From Symsagittifera roscoffensis (taxonomy: Eukaryota > Xenacoelomorpha > Acoela > Convolutidae): a DNA stretch of 64,000 bases. The notes under the pieces were generated by a model, which was not told where the DNA came from, did no database searches, and saw only the letters and a list, made by a program, of their open reading frames with translations. Made by a program: the position numbers and the translations under genes. The stretch lies in the NCBI RefSeq assembly GCF_963678635.1, contig NC_087067.1, positions 38,473,682 to 38,537,681 of the forward strand, in the 5' to 3' direction. Shown here piece by piece: positions 40,890 to 51,620 of the stretch (position 1 is the stretch's first letter; each line of letters begins with the position of its first letter).

Positions 40890-43800
40890 TAATACCACTC
40901 CGGGTTGACAAAAACAGTACCCCTCCGGATTGGCAAAATAGGACCCTTCCGGATTGGCAAAAATAGGACCCTTCCGGATTGGCAAAATTGAGACCCCTCC
41001 GGATTGGGACCCCTCTGAGTTAGCAAATATAAGACCCCTCCAGATTAGGACCCCTCCGGTTTCGTGAAAACAAGACCCCTCCGGATTGGGACCCCTCCGA
41101 ATTTGAAAAATTTTGGACCCCTCCGGATTGGGAGCCCTCTGGTTTTGTAAAAGTAGCTTTTCGGAGATTTCCTTGATTTTCAACCTATACCCCTCCGGAT
41201 ACGTTCTCCGATGCTATATGCTGTTTGAATTCACTAGAAAGGGTATGTGATCTTTTCCTAGACCCTTCCGGATTGAAGTTAAGCCTCTTATTTGACAATT
41301 CACGCTAACGATGAAGGGTCTTATCGCTTGCCTAACTTCGGCTCAATTAAGGTTTTCTTGTGCCTTTAGCCTTTCTTTTTCGTCTAGAACAGCCTAAAGT
41401 TAATTTATTCGACCGCTATCACCTTTTTGGTAGGGGTGTAAGGGCTTTCCTAAAAAAATTTATAAAACGTGAAGGGTCTACCCTCGCGAATTGGTGAATT
41501 TGCTAAAAACAATCTCACAAATTTTCACGATTACTTTTTTTGAATAATTTTTGTTCCTATTAGTAAGCTCAGCTAATTTCTGATCTATTGGTACCAAGAT
41601 CAATTGGATCTGTCCAGTAGTTCCAAAGTTATTAACCAAAACGTCTTTTCTCTTAAGTCAAAAAATTTCTCTCGTATAGGTTCCACCGAACTTTTTCCGC
41701 AATTCTGTTCTCTTCGACCTAAAAATTTTTGATCCGAGCTCAGAAGGCCTCTATTCTTCTAGTTCAATGCAAAAACGCTTCCGATCTAAAACGCTTTAGT
41801 TGAAAAAAATTGCGAAAAACTTGCTACCTGGACCCCTCCGGATTGATGAATCCACTAAATCAAACACGTTAAGTTCGATTTCTCTGTAACCCGGAAGGCT
41901 TTCGGAAAGCGGGTTTTAGAATCTGTAGATTCATTAGTGGAAATTGTCCGAACAACTATTTTTACTGTCCTAACGCAAAAAATTTCAAAAAATTTTTCTG
42001 ATTTTATAGTGTTCCGTTTTCTCAAAATTCGCGAAATTTCGGTTTTTGGTACTAAAATATTTCCAACCACTTCCGAACTAAACTTAACCGGTTCTACCTA
42101 CTATAGTAGTGCAATTACAATGTAACGCACTAATTTAGCGCTTTTTTCTTTTTCAAAAAATATCGATATGTCAAAAATTCCGATTTGTGGGGGGGATCAA
42201 AATATCGCTATTCTGACCTTAAAAACCGGTCTGTTTTTTTTGTTAGTTTTTTCACTGAAAAACGATATAGGAGTATTAATATAGACTTTATAATCAATAA
42301 TTTTAGGAATTCTATACCCCTCCGGGTTTGTTTAATATCCGAATTAAGGTGCTTAACTCGGATATTCGCAGTTCGGTGAAGGGTCACTACAGTGCAGCAC
42401 TGTCGAGCCCCCCACAGATTACTATCTTAATTTTTGTACCAAAAGGGATACAAAACTTGTTAACGATACCCAACAGTCGGTTGTCTTGTTGCTCCTTGTA
42501 CTGCTTGCCGGATCAGTCTTCTCCCAAGACCCCTCCGGATTGAGCGCAAATCAGCAGACCCTTCCGGATTAAGCGCAAATTAGCATTAACGTGCTTAAAT
42601 GCTCAAACAACCCTACAGTACAAGCCTCACAAACGAGCTACAGTAATGATCGTAACAATCCTGACTGATATAAATGCCTGTAACAACAATATATCTATCA
42701 ACAACAAACGGGAGGGTCGGATAACATCTTGTCTGGGGGGATGATTTCTACTGAATTTTTACTTTTTTTTTTACTGTTTTTGGTTTTTTCGGTTATTTTT
42801 TATGTTTTTTGTTTTTCTTGGATACTATACTACTTTTTGTTTGGTTTTATATATATTTTTAAGTGTTTTTGGTCACAGACCTCTCAGCGAACGAGGGGAT
42901 GGCCGATCCCCCCACCCTTCCTGGTTCGTGAATTTTCGGTCTTAACTAGGTTAAAAAGCTATTCACGGTAATCCGGAAGGCTTCCGCGTTCCGAACTACC
43001 CTTCCGTCCCGGCGATTTTGGCCTATTAAGGGCGTTGATGTGAGCATCCGCTCGGCGCGGAGTGCTCGTTAACGGTTCTGCCGGTCATGATGTTAAAAAG
43101 AATAATACCCAGGAGCGCCATAAAAACATCTATGTAACATTCGCCCGAAAGATACATATCGACGGAAAATAAAGCTAGGTCCTAAGACGACTGGCCAACG
43201 TCTAAACAGAGCTCTACATGTTTTTCACCGTCTCTACCAAAGCTAGTTCTTTTGGTGGTCTTTCTAACATCGGGTCGACAAAAACGTTACTGTTCTCCGG
43301 CTTCGACCAGAACGCTCAAATTAACTTAATTACATGCAAAATCAGCGAGCTCATGGCTGGGTCTCAGTATCCCCAGACCACGGAGTCACTCCTAAAAACA
43401 GGGCTACTACTACTTCTTCAATTATTATTGTTTTTGTTCAGTAGATAAAAATCGTCATCTCCATCGAAGATGGATCAACCCTTGCCCCCAACTCCTAGCT
43501 TCTCATCCTAGCAAAATGAATTCAGATGTTAACTAAATTCAATTCAGGACATAATAGGGAAGCTAAAAGTTTATATTAAATGCTATGAGTTTCAGTCCCG
43601 AGACCCCTCCGGATTCTTGAATCCGGGGAAAGAAGACCTCTATTTTCCTTCCGGAAGGCTGTCTTCTACCCTTCAGGGTTGTTCCCAACGGCCTTGCAAC
43701 TATTGTAGCGACAAAATAGTTGCAACTAGGAACGGTATCTGCTATTTCTGCTCGTCTCTAATTCCGATTCTAAGTTTTTCCGTTGTTATCGTCGCAACTA

Positions 43801-43980
43801 CTGTTGTTGTGTTTTATTTTGGTTTTTCTGCCAAAATGGCCGTTTCTGACGTTTCTCAGAAATATGACGTCATACTTCGAAAATTTAAAAATTTGAAACA
43901 CCAGAATATTCTAGCCTTCACAGTTTGGCCAATCGTTCCAATAGCACCGCTAATCCTTCAAAACTGCTAATTCGGAAGGC
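40890..43980. repeat. Dispersed CCCCTCCGGATTG motif array
   Basis: The motif ACCCCTCCGGATTGG or a close variant occurs about a dozen times between 40,897 and 41,200 at 12-30 base spacing. It recurs near 41,263, 41,832, 42,317, 42,530, 42,558 and 43,605. Related half-motifs (CCGGAAGGC) appear near 41,892, 42,974, 43,650 and 43,975. The minus-strand sense is CAATCCGGAGGGGTC. The dense part gives a spurious Asn-Pro-Glu-Gly repeat frame. The region sits upstream of the giant element's gag and could be its LTR/leader or an older host repeat. Stretches between motifs hold no recognised gene. Confidence 0.75.
43694..43725. repeat. 11 bp hairpin
   Basis: TTGCAACTATT and AATAGTTGCAA are exact reverse complements separated by a 10-base loop. 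It lies in the motif-rich leader region. Function is unknown. Confidence 0.65.
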
Positions 43981-44028
43981 TAGCTGCTAAAATTTCGAAT
44001 CTGCATTTTCGCCTATTCTGGTACAATG

Positions 44029-44534
44029 TCACAGCTCTTTGTACAACAAATCAATGTCAGCGTCTCTCCACCATGCTATCTCCTCGCTGCTCGCCGCCGT
44101 CTCCAACTCCAGGTCCACCTCACCGTCGGGGAAGGTGCTGGGGTCACCAGCATCCCTCGACCGTCCATCTCCCATCGCTGGAGTACTCATGAAGTAAGGT
44201 TCTGCACCCAACGGCCATCTGAGAGGGCCGGGCGACTGACGCGGCTAAACTAAGAGCCTTCCATACGAGTAATTGACAACGGGAGTCCGCAATATCTTCT
44301 CCACATTGGGCCACATCTGGCTGATTCACTGTCGCATCATGTCCTTCACTCATTGTTGCATCCACGGGGTTGTCGCATCCACAGTGCCCCTTTACTGTTA
44401 GTCCATTTCTTGATTTCTTTTATAGTCATTTTCGCGCAAATTATGTGAAACCAATTTCCACAATCACAACATCGGATACTGTACTCGTTCCCTATCAGTC
44501 TCGAGCATGATGCACACCTCCAGGTTTTCGGCAT
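44029..44534 (-). mobile_element. Deleted 5' copy of the RT family with a PHD-like finger
   Basis: The frame at 44,346-44,534 reads CASCSRLIGNEYSIRCCDCG then WFHIICAK, a C-x2-C...C-x2-C...H-x3-C layout of a PHD-type finger. Next, in broken frames, comes the same text as the N-terminus of the 23 kb copy: SRCQL, LAASVAR, AEPYFMSTPAMGDGR and DGEVDLELE. It then jumps directly to AWWRDADIDLLYKE, skipping about 490 bp that are present in the other copy. The deletion junction has a shared GCTA, consistent with microhomology. The finger suggests the full family protein starts with a chromatin- or nucleic-acid-binding module. Confidence 0.7.
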
Positions 44535-44676
44535 TGCTGGAGCAGTCCTGCTGTGATATTGATCGTGTCAGTGTCCGGGTTCTGCAACCATCATACCGGA
44601 AACTATTTAATAAATTTATCACAACAATCGTATTTATTAAAGCAAAGTGTCATCAAACGTTGGGTTTTGTTTTCAG

Positions 44677-44684
44677 ATTTCAAA
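44677..44684 (+). promoter_or_regulatory. Splice acceptor just upstream of the TMX2-like start
   Basis: TGGGTTTTGTTTTCAG ends at 44,676, eight bases before the ATG at 44,685. It is a strong AG acceptor and fits either a cis intron in the 5' UTR or a spliced-leader acceptor. No donor partner was identified upstream. Confidence 0.55.
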
Positions 44685-45488
44685 ATGAAATTGTATGGAT
44701 CCCTTACTAGCTTTTATATTGGCAATACAATTTTTTGCATGGCCTATATATTCATAAAATTGTTTACTCCGTTTTGTAGGGTAGCACTGAAAAGTGAAGA
44801 TGGTCCGATTGGCACTCCTAAGTCCCCTGGGCCATTAGATGATGTATGTGGAGCCCTTAGTATGCAAGAGTATCAAATTTTTATGTTTCTCGGAATAGTG
44901 ATTTGCGTGAAGACCCGAAAAGTTGGTAGCTGGCAAGATTTTGCAAGTACTTGCTTCTTATTTACTAAAGTTGCCAATGCAGGTTTATTCTACTTCCAAA
45001 ACGGGGTTGCTTGTTGTGTTTACATGATTGCAACAGTGCTAGTTTTCTTTGTTTTCCCTGAACCAGTCTACAAGGGTCCGGAGAACATTACTTATTTCAC
45101 TGCACAAACTTTTGACGAGGCTTTGAAATTAGCGAAGTCTAAAAAGATCTCATGGCTGATTGAGTTTTACTCCAACTCCTCTCAACCATGTTTAAAAATG
45201 TCGCCATATTTTTCCGAAGTTAGCAACTCCTATTCTCTCAAAAACCTTAAATTTGGAAAGATTGATGTGTACCGATTCCCTCAAATTGCCGAAAGATTTC
45301 AAATCCACAACGGTTTGCTGCGAAATGACCTGCCGACAATGATTTTCTTCGAGAATGGTGAACCGATAACAAGAAGACCTGCTAAGACTCTGAAAGGCAC
45401 TGCTCTGATTGTGCTACCATCTACTAAAAGTATTGTGACTAATTTTGATCTGAATAACGTCTACCAAAACTGCAAAAAGTCTCAATAA
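44685..45488 (+). CDS. TMX2: TMX2-like thioredoxin-related transmembrane protein
   Basis: 267 codons, close to the ~295 of vertebrate TMX2. It has an N-terminal hydrophobic segment (about 10-28), further hydrophobic segments near 63-77 and 85-122 ending in VFPEPVYKGPENITYF, then a thioredoxin fold from about 130. The active-site position reads SNSSQPC, a single-Cys SxxC-type site like the SNDC of vertebrate TMX2, so it is not a standard CxxC oxidoreductase. Later blocks match the family: FGKIDVYRFPQIAERFQI, then LPTMIFFENGEPITRRP. The C-terminus KKSQ fits a KKXX ER-retrieval signal. The family sits in the ER and ER-mitochondria contacts. I chose Met 44,685 because it follows the acceptor at 44,676; the frame is open further upstream but without family match. 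It has no introns. Confidence 0.88.
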   Translation: MKLYGSLTSFYIGNTIFCMAYIFIKLFTPFCRVALKSEDGPIGTPKSPGPLDDVCGALSMQEYQIFMFLGIVICVKTRKVGSWQDFASTCFLFTKVANAGLFYFQNGVACCVYMIATVLVFFVFPEPVYKGPENITYFTAQTFDEALKLAKSKKISWLIEFYSNSSQPCLKMSPYFSEVSNSYSLKNLKFGKIDVYRFPQIAERFQIHNGLLRNDLPTMIFFENGEPITRRPAKTLKGTALIVLPSTKSIVTNFDLNNVYQNCKKSQ

Positions 45489-45674
45489 TTGAAGAATAAG
45501 ACCTAAAATTTTATAAGCACGCAATATTTGTACCAGATGTTTGCTAGCAGATATTTGATAATCAATTATTTCTTGACAATGTTTTAAAATGTCCTAATTG
45601 CCCCTGAGCAGCTCAGTTTAAACACCCAAGATGGAACAATTAATTGATGAAGTAAAAGTCTGTTGTTTTTCCAG
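45489..45674 (+). promoter_or_regulatory. 186 bp intergenic gap with acceptor before the next gene
   Basis: There is no canonical AATAAA between the TMX2-like stop and the next gene, though AGAATAAG occurs right after the stop. The gap ends in TGTTGTTTTTCCAG at 45,674, a strong acceptor 22 bases before the next ATG. The layout (same strand, short gap, acceptor directly ahead of each start) is that of an operon resolved by trans-splicing. Confidence 0.4.
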
Positions 45675-45696
45675 ATTTTATGGTTTGAATATAACA

Positions 45697-48600
45697 ATGA
45701 GTAATGCGAGATATCCATACAATAGCTACGAGGAGTACAGAAATCAGAGTTACGCAAAACCGAAGAAGAGTGTTAATGGTACTTCGTCAGTATCTGAGAA
45801 TGACCAAAACCAACAAACGATGCGAGTCAGTGACACGAAGAAACGAAAAGATAAAAGTCACAGAGAACAAGGCAGAAAGTCGTACCCGATGAGACGACGA
45901 GTTTTAGAGTCGTCTTCTTCGTCACAGCATATGGAAGATGAAGAACCTGCTCATGAGTACAAAAGCGACCATGTAGACCTAGTGCAAAAATACACTGGCT
46001 CTTTAATACAGACTCCAAAACTAACTGATAAGGCAACAGAGGAGAGAGTACAGATGTCTTCCGGTCAGTCTAATTGAATTGAGTGTCTAAGAGTTGTTTT
46101 TGGAAAAAAGGGTCTTTTTGAAATTACAGGGCACAATTTAAAAAAATATTTGGTAGCATCCATTTTGCGAAAACCTTTTGATCTGCAGATGCTAATCATA
46201 AATCACTCTGATAAAGAAGCTTTCGAAGCCAGATTAAACTATGTCGTTCCTAAAAGAAGTTTACCTGAGTCAAATTTTAGGTGGTGAAACGGTATGTACA
46301 GAGAGAAGCGCAAATACTGACAGCGAAAGCGAGAGAGAGGAGAGTCGTACTTGGAATTTCCGACTGAGACGAGAAGATATGGCCTCCTTCAGTGAGATTG
46401 AGTCCAAGCTGTTTCGAAGGCTGTTGAGGAAGGTGATTAGAAACAACGGACAGGTTGTTACAACAGTTGAAAAGAAAACCGAAAAGGAGCAGCAGGACGA
46501 AAGCAAACGAAGCGCTTCGAATTACGCGATAGACCAAAGTAATAACACAGCAGTGGCACCGTCACCAGTAAAGCGTGTGAAAAGAAAACGAAAAATTATC
46601 ACTCGCAGAGATAAAAACGGAGTCATTTTAGAGAAGATTTACAAGCCCTACGATGGCGACGAAACTTCAAAAGAGGACATAATAGTGAAGTATGAAAATG
46701 GACAGCCTGTTGGCTCGTTTACACCAGCGCAACTCGAGGAGTTCAATTTGAAGCAAAATGATGATAATGAAAAACGCGTGAATGTTTCCGATTTTAGAAA
46801 TGAGTCTGAAATTGACACGAGTGAAACCAAATCAGCATTAAAATCACACGCAACCATTGAAATTGAACCATCTGATGTATTAATTGGAAATAGTGATTTA
46901 AAAACAGAACAAAGCTCTGAGTTAACGATTGGAAGTGTACAATCTGATACGTCTGAAAAAGAAAAATCTGTGACTCAAATTGAAGCGACGATAAGTGAAA
47001 ACAAAGGATCGCGTTTAGAAGTTACCAGTTTACCTAATAAAGGATCTCAAGATGTCGGAATAAAAGATACTACTGCTCATGGCGAATCAGCGGCTAAGGG
47101 TGATCATGCGGGAGCATCGGTTGAAAAAGAAAAGCAGAGAATACAAAAAGCAAAAGTTAGTTGACGTCTGTTTTGACCGGCATGAATTTTGAAAGGCGCA
47201 GTACTTTTTCCTTTGCGCGCTTTAGCGAGCGTAGTGTAATAGTACGACTATTCTTTTTTTTCGATTAGTTATAAGTTAACAGTTAATGCGTTTTTAATTC
47301 ATCAAATGAACCGAAAAAAGCAATAAAACTTGATCTCCGAAATGTTTCAACTCAATATATCTCGCAATTTTTTGAAATGCATAATTTATGCATATTTTGG
47401 CTTTATGCTTTCCAATTTTTTATATGTAAAAATAGTGTGGATGCCTTAGTTATTTTCTAAATTATTACATGCAATTGTGTCTATTTGCATTTGGTGCCAG
47501 TTTTGCTGCATGGCACTGGTAATTTCTTAGTATATGTGGCTTCTTTGTTAATGGCTAGTGTTATTAAATTGTCAAGGGTCCGTAGTGCAGATGCAAGGAC
47601 AGGGAACTCTAACTTTCCTGGTCGTAGGATTGAATTCGCCACAGCAAAATTTCTAATTTCAAGACTTACTTTTACCTTTTGTTTTGATTTCACGTTAGAG
47701 CTACTTTTTTCTCATTTTCTCGCCTCGCTAGTGTTTGCGAAGCACAGTTTTACCTCTGTGTCCAAAAGTGATGTGTTTTCTTGTTTGCTGGTTTTAGTAA
47801 TATTTACACTTGCGATTAGCAAACGGTGTCAAATCGGAACAAGATTTTTTCAAATTAGCAACTTGTCGCGACCAAAATAACTTAATCATATGATCAAATG
47901 TAAATTCTTGACCCCCAGCCACATACATAGCTTAATATTTTTTTTTTCAATAATTGTTTTGGTTAGCTAGTGTATGTCGATAGCAAGGTAATAGACTTAG
48001 CTCTGATTTTTTTAAAGTTCATTTTAATCTACCTTCATCGACTCTTACATAGGTCGTGAGTTTTTTCATTTTTTTGCAGGAAAAGTCTTAAAATGCTCTC
48101 ATGGCCACAGAAAGCTGATTCATACACATTATTGCATTTGTTAATAACCATAGATATGTGTTAACTTTTTGAGTTCAATTCAAGTTGATTGGCTGAAAGG
48201 TAGGCAAAATTCGCTCTCCAATTATCCAAGATGAAATGGCGTGAAAAAACGTAGGGATACCTAAAAGATTCATGGAATTCAAATAGTTTTTATGTGATAT
48301 TAGTTTTTCAAAAGAATAGTGTTTGATAAAAAAAAAACCGGTTCGCAAATATTACTTAATTAATTTTCACTAATTTTAATTTTTCACAAATACTACTGTC
48401 TCGATTCCCAAAAAAGTGAGACCAATTGAAAGATAGATTACTCCCCTGTGTGCCTGCATATATGCCTAGTCTCTTTTAATTGTATCCAGCTATCTACAGC
48501 CTAAGAAAAATTCTGTGGGGGGAATTTTCACCCTTATTTTTGGAATGTTTTCTTACTCAAAAACTACCCTTTAAATCTGAGATTTCCCATTCAATGCATA

Positions 48601-51600
48601 AAACTGGTTGTTGGACGCTCCCCTGCATACGCGGTTACGTCCTAATTTTTCCACATAAAAATTATGGCGCTCGGAAAAGTCAAATTTTTATTTTTGAACG
48701 TGTTTTGCAATGTTTTGACATCTCAGAAACCACCCTCCCAAATCTGAAGTTTTGGGTTTAACTGAAGGAACTAGTTGTGTGAAGCGCCCTGTACAAGCAG
48801 CTACGCACAATTTTGCTTACATAAAATGTTATGGCCCTGAGAAAAGTCAAGTTTTTGATTTTTTGACCCTGTTCTGAAAGTTTTTGATTTGTCTTCAAAA
48901 CTACGCTCCCAAATTTGAGATTTTGAGTTCAATCAAAAGAAAGAGTTAAGTGAAGCTCCCCTGTATAAGCATATGTCTCGAATTATTGCCCTCGGAAAAG
49001 TTGGGTGTTTTATATTTCTCGAGAACTACCCGTCCAAATCTGATAGCGATGGTTTGATCGAGGAAACAGGTTGTGTTAAGCCTTCGTGCATCAGCGGCTA
49101 CGGCTTAAAATTTGAATAAAAATATTGTCCTTGTGAAATTTCCAAAATATCAAAAATTTTCACTCCTATTTATTTCATCCAGCATCAGTAAAACAAATTT
49201 AAAATTGTTAAACTGGTAGCCACAGCTTTATGTGGTCTCCTAGTTAGTTATTTTTCAGGAAAAATCTAAATTCTTCATACTAAGTTTTCGGTGTTGGACT
49301 ATTGCTTTTTTTCGTTTTTTCCCTTTGTTAAAAGGAAGACAAATTCCACTATCGAACAGCAAAAATGTAAAGGTCACAAATTTAATTTTCAGATTTCGCA
49401 GCGAAATAAAATATTTAACTATTTTTCAGTTTTCTCAAATTGGGTTAATTTTTATCAAAAAGCATCAATCATAAACCGTTTTTAAAAATTCAAAGAGCTT
49501 AAAGGACATCTATTTTTTTTCTATGAAATTCGAAAGCTGAGATTGTTTTAAAAAGTCTGCTTTGTTTTCTTGCGTTGATTGATTTTTTTTCGAGCTTGTC
49601 TGTTGGCTATGTTTTTGCGTTGTTGATGTTTGTTAAGTTAGATCACCGATAAATTTGTATTGGCATATTTGACGTTTTTTGCTTGCGCGGTTCAACTGCG
49701 TCAATCCGAAGCCGTTTTACTTAGGGGAGAGAAAAGTATGAAGAGGGTTTTTTAGACATTCAGAATGACGGAAATTTCAATGTCTCTGAAAATAAAAGCT
49801 TTAAGTAGGACATGAAAGTTTAACGAAACACTTTGTTTGAAATATCAAATCCATTTAGGATGGAGATTGTTTTATAACTGAAACGGTTTTTCATTTTAAC
49901 CGGGGGGTAGATCTAGGATTTTCTCGTGGGGGGGGGGGTTGGATCCCCCTCGCGCTACCCTCTATATTTTGGCGCCGAAGGCGCCTTTAGAAAAAGTTTT
50001 AGGGTTCGTCAGCCAAAAATATCTCAAAATGGTACAAAGGGAGACCCTTTAGATAGGCAGGGTCGAATCCGTGAGCGGGGGAGGCGTTAGCCCCCCCCCC
50101 CCCCTAAATCCGCTGGTGATTGTAACCACTTTCTGTGATACTTGTAGGGCGATATTGTTGTTACGGTTACTCCTGTTGTTACGAGCCTAGAGCCGTGATT
50201 TGGATTTCGGAATCAAAAATTTAAAAAATTGTCTGTTGAGAAAAACTGTTCTGCGTTTTTAGCTATTCAGACCTAAATTTATCTAAAAGCAAAAGTCTTC
50301 ATTCTCGCTTCAGTGGCAAAAATTTTTCAAATGTAAAAGGGATTCATTAATATTATATTACTAATAACTCATTTTGAAAAATGGTTCTGATCGTTTGTTT
50401 TGTTTTCTGCGCAGTTTTGACTGATCGGAACGTTTTGTTACTACATTCATAGCAATCAGCTGTCCTTACACTTTATGAATTTACTTTTGAATATTTTTAC
50501 CTCCTAGGTGAGTTCTCGGACGAAGTTGATTACCAGCAGAAGAGAGGAGAAAGGGAGTGGAATTCAATTCGACTATTATCATAGTGCTGCTGGAGGAAGC
50601 AGTCCCTGCAGGCTGCTGCAGTTCCTCGTACACCTGCAGAAACAGAAACAACAGCAGCAAGCCAAGGCTACTGAAGACGATTCAAACAAGAACCAGGATG
50701 AAAATGAGGAAGGAAAGTACCTAGATGCCTATAAGTGCCTAGACGTCGCTCAATCTGTCCTGAAGTTGAAACCTTATCGAGATGAATTAAGTTCTTCTAG
50801 TGGAGACGAGAATCAAGATGAAGATAAGCAGGAAGATGAAACAAATACTTGGCTAGAAAATAATTTAAAACCTCAACCAGACCGAGGCGAAGCGGACTCC
50901 AAACATGGTGGTTCAAATATGAGTGATCAGACGGCGGGTTCGAAGAACCAAAAAAGCGATGCGAAAAGTTATAAGTCAGAGAAAAGAACAGCGTCCAAAC
51001 CAAAGAAACCGAAACAAGCAAAAGGCAGGAAACGGAAATCTAAAATGGATACTAGCATGGACAGCGACGAGGAAAAGGCGAAAAGTATAGTTGACAAGCT
51101 AGTTAAAAAGTTTAAGGTCGAGAGAGATGATGAAGATAAAAGTGGCACTGGGTCTCGGCCGACCTTGAAGTTATCACATGCAATGACGCAAATGTTTGAA
51201 GGACGGAACAAAAAAGATTTCAACGTCGAAGTCACTTACCCTCCAGGCGCTGAACGTGCAAGCCACGTGATACAATACGAGTTTAACTCGAATTACTTTT
51301 CAACACCGATACCATTTGAATTATGGAAAAGAATAGATGAACTGGGGATTAATTTGAAAGCTTGTTTTTGTTGTAATGAAACTGGAAATAAGTATAAAGG
51401 TGTCCTTTATGGGCCCTATAATTTTAAGAAAGAATGGCCCTCGGAAGAACCTGTGACGTCGAGCGAGGGTTTTTCAGATGTTCTTTCCATATGGATTCAC
51501 GAGGAATGTCTTCTGAAGTCTCCAGATGTTTGTCTGATTGGATCCCGTCTTTTGGGTCTGCAGGAATTGATCGAGGCCAAACTGGACCCACTAAGTTCTG

Positions 51601-51620
51601 AAAAAGAAAGTTTCATTTAA
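45697..51620 (+). CDS. Three-exon gene for a basic nuclear protein with half an extended-PHD domain
   Basis: Predicted exons 45,697-46,063, 46,281-47,155 and 50,508-51,620 give 2,355 coding bases, 784 residues plus a stop. Junction phases agree: donor CCG/GTCAGT (phase 1) with acceptor TTTTAG/GTGG; donor AAAA/GTTAGT (phase 0) with acceptor CCTCCTAG/GTGAG. The protein is mostly charged and disordered, with nuclear-localisation runs (KRVKRKRKIITRR in exon 2; KPKKPKQAKGRKRKSK in exon 3). The C-terminal ~130 residues contain LKACFCCNETGNKYKG, LYGPYNF, and IWIHEECLLKSPDV then GSRLLGLQE. That is the zinc-knuckle half of an extended PHD as in RAI1/TCF20-type chromatin proteins. The PHD half is absent before the stop. 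It is probably chromatin-associated. Confidence 0.7.
46064..46280 (+). other. Intron 1 of the ePHD-like gene
   Basis: 217 bases, GTCAGT to TTTTAG. In-frame stops lie on both sides of it, so the flanking open frames can only be joined by removing it, and the phases match exactly. Confidence 0.65.
48557..49170. repeat. Degenerate satellite, four units of about 125-170 bp
   Basis: Each unit begins with ACTACCC or ACCACCC followed by AAATCTGA, then an ...AAG..C(C)CCTG..TA(C/A)..GC line, and ends with GAAAAGT plus T-rich text. Unit starts are near 48,557, 48,724, 48,894 and 49,020. Divergence is high, so it is old. It is distinct in sequence from the ~168 bp satellite further right. Confidence 0.65.
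49901..50118. mobile_element. 218 bp MITE with poly-G and poly-C ends, hAT-like
   Basis: The left end has GATCTAGGATTTTCTCGT then a G11 run at 49,928-49,938. The right end has a C14 run at 50,091-50,104 followed by TAAATCCGCTGGTG, so the ends are mirror images around GGATYTAGG. Flanks are ATTTTAAC (49,893-49,900) and ATTGTAAC (50,119-50,126), an 8 bp duplication with one mismatch, as expected for hAT elements. Inside, GGCGCCGAAGGCGCC at 49,971-49,985 forms a compact hairpin. It carries no coding capacity. Confidence 0.65.

Larger units (their letters stand above)
47156..50507 (+). other. Intron 2 of the ePHD-like gene
   Basis: 3,352 bases, GTTAGT to CTCCTAG with a good pyrimidine tract. It contains the degenerate satellite at 48,557-49,170 and the MITE at 49,901-50,118. 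An open frame at 47,485-47,880 has no recognisable content and is not supported as an exon. Confidence 0.6.

Noticed and set aside
40881..41183. Minus-strand ORF with repeated Asn-Pro-Glu-Gly residues
   Set aside because: It is the translation of the CCCCTCCGGATTG nucleotide motif. The motif continues outside the frame with irregular spacing, so the nucleotide repeat and not the protein is the unit.
40890..41200. CRISPR-like array
   Set aside because: The repeated unit is about 14 bases with uneven 10-30 base gaps, in a eukaryotic retroelement context, with no cas genes.
43617..43970. Plus-strand ORF of 117 codons with a hydrophobic segment and CxxC pairs
   Set aside because: It starts and ends within the motif-rich leader region, has no homologous pattern I know, and its first codons are the repeat motif itself. 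Kept only as part of that region.
47485..47880. Plus-strand ORF in intron 2
   Set aside because: Hydrophobic composition but no family match, no splice signals at its edges, and an antisense frame of similar openness.
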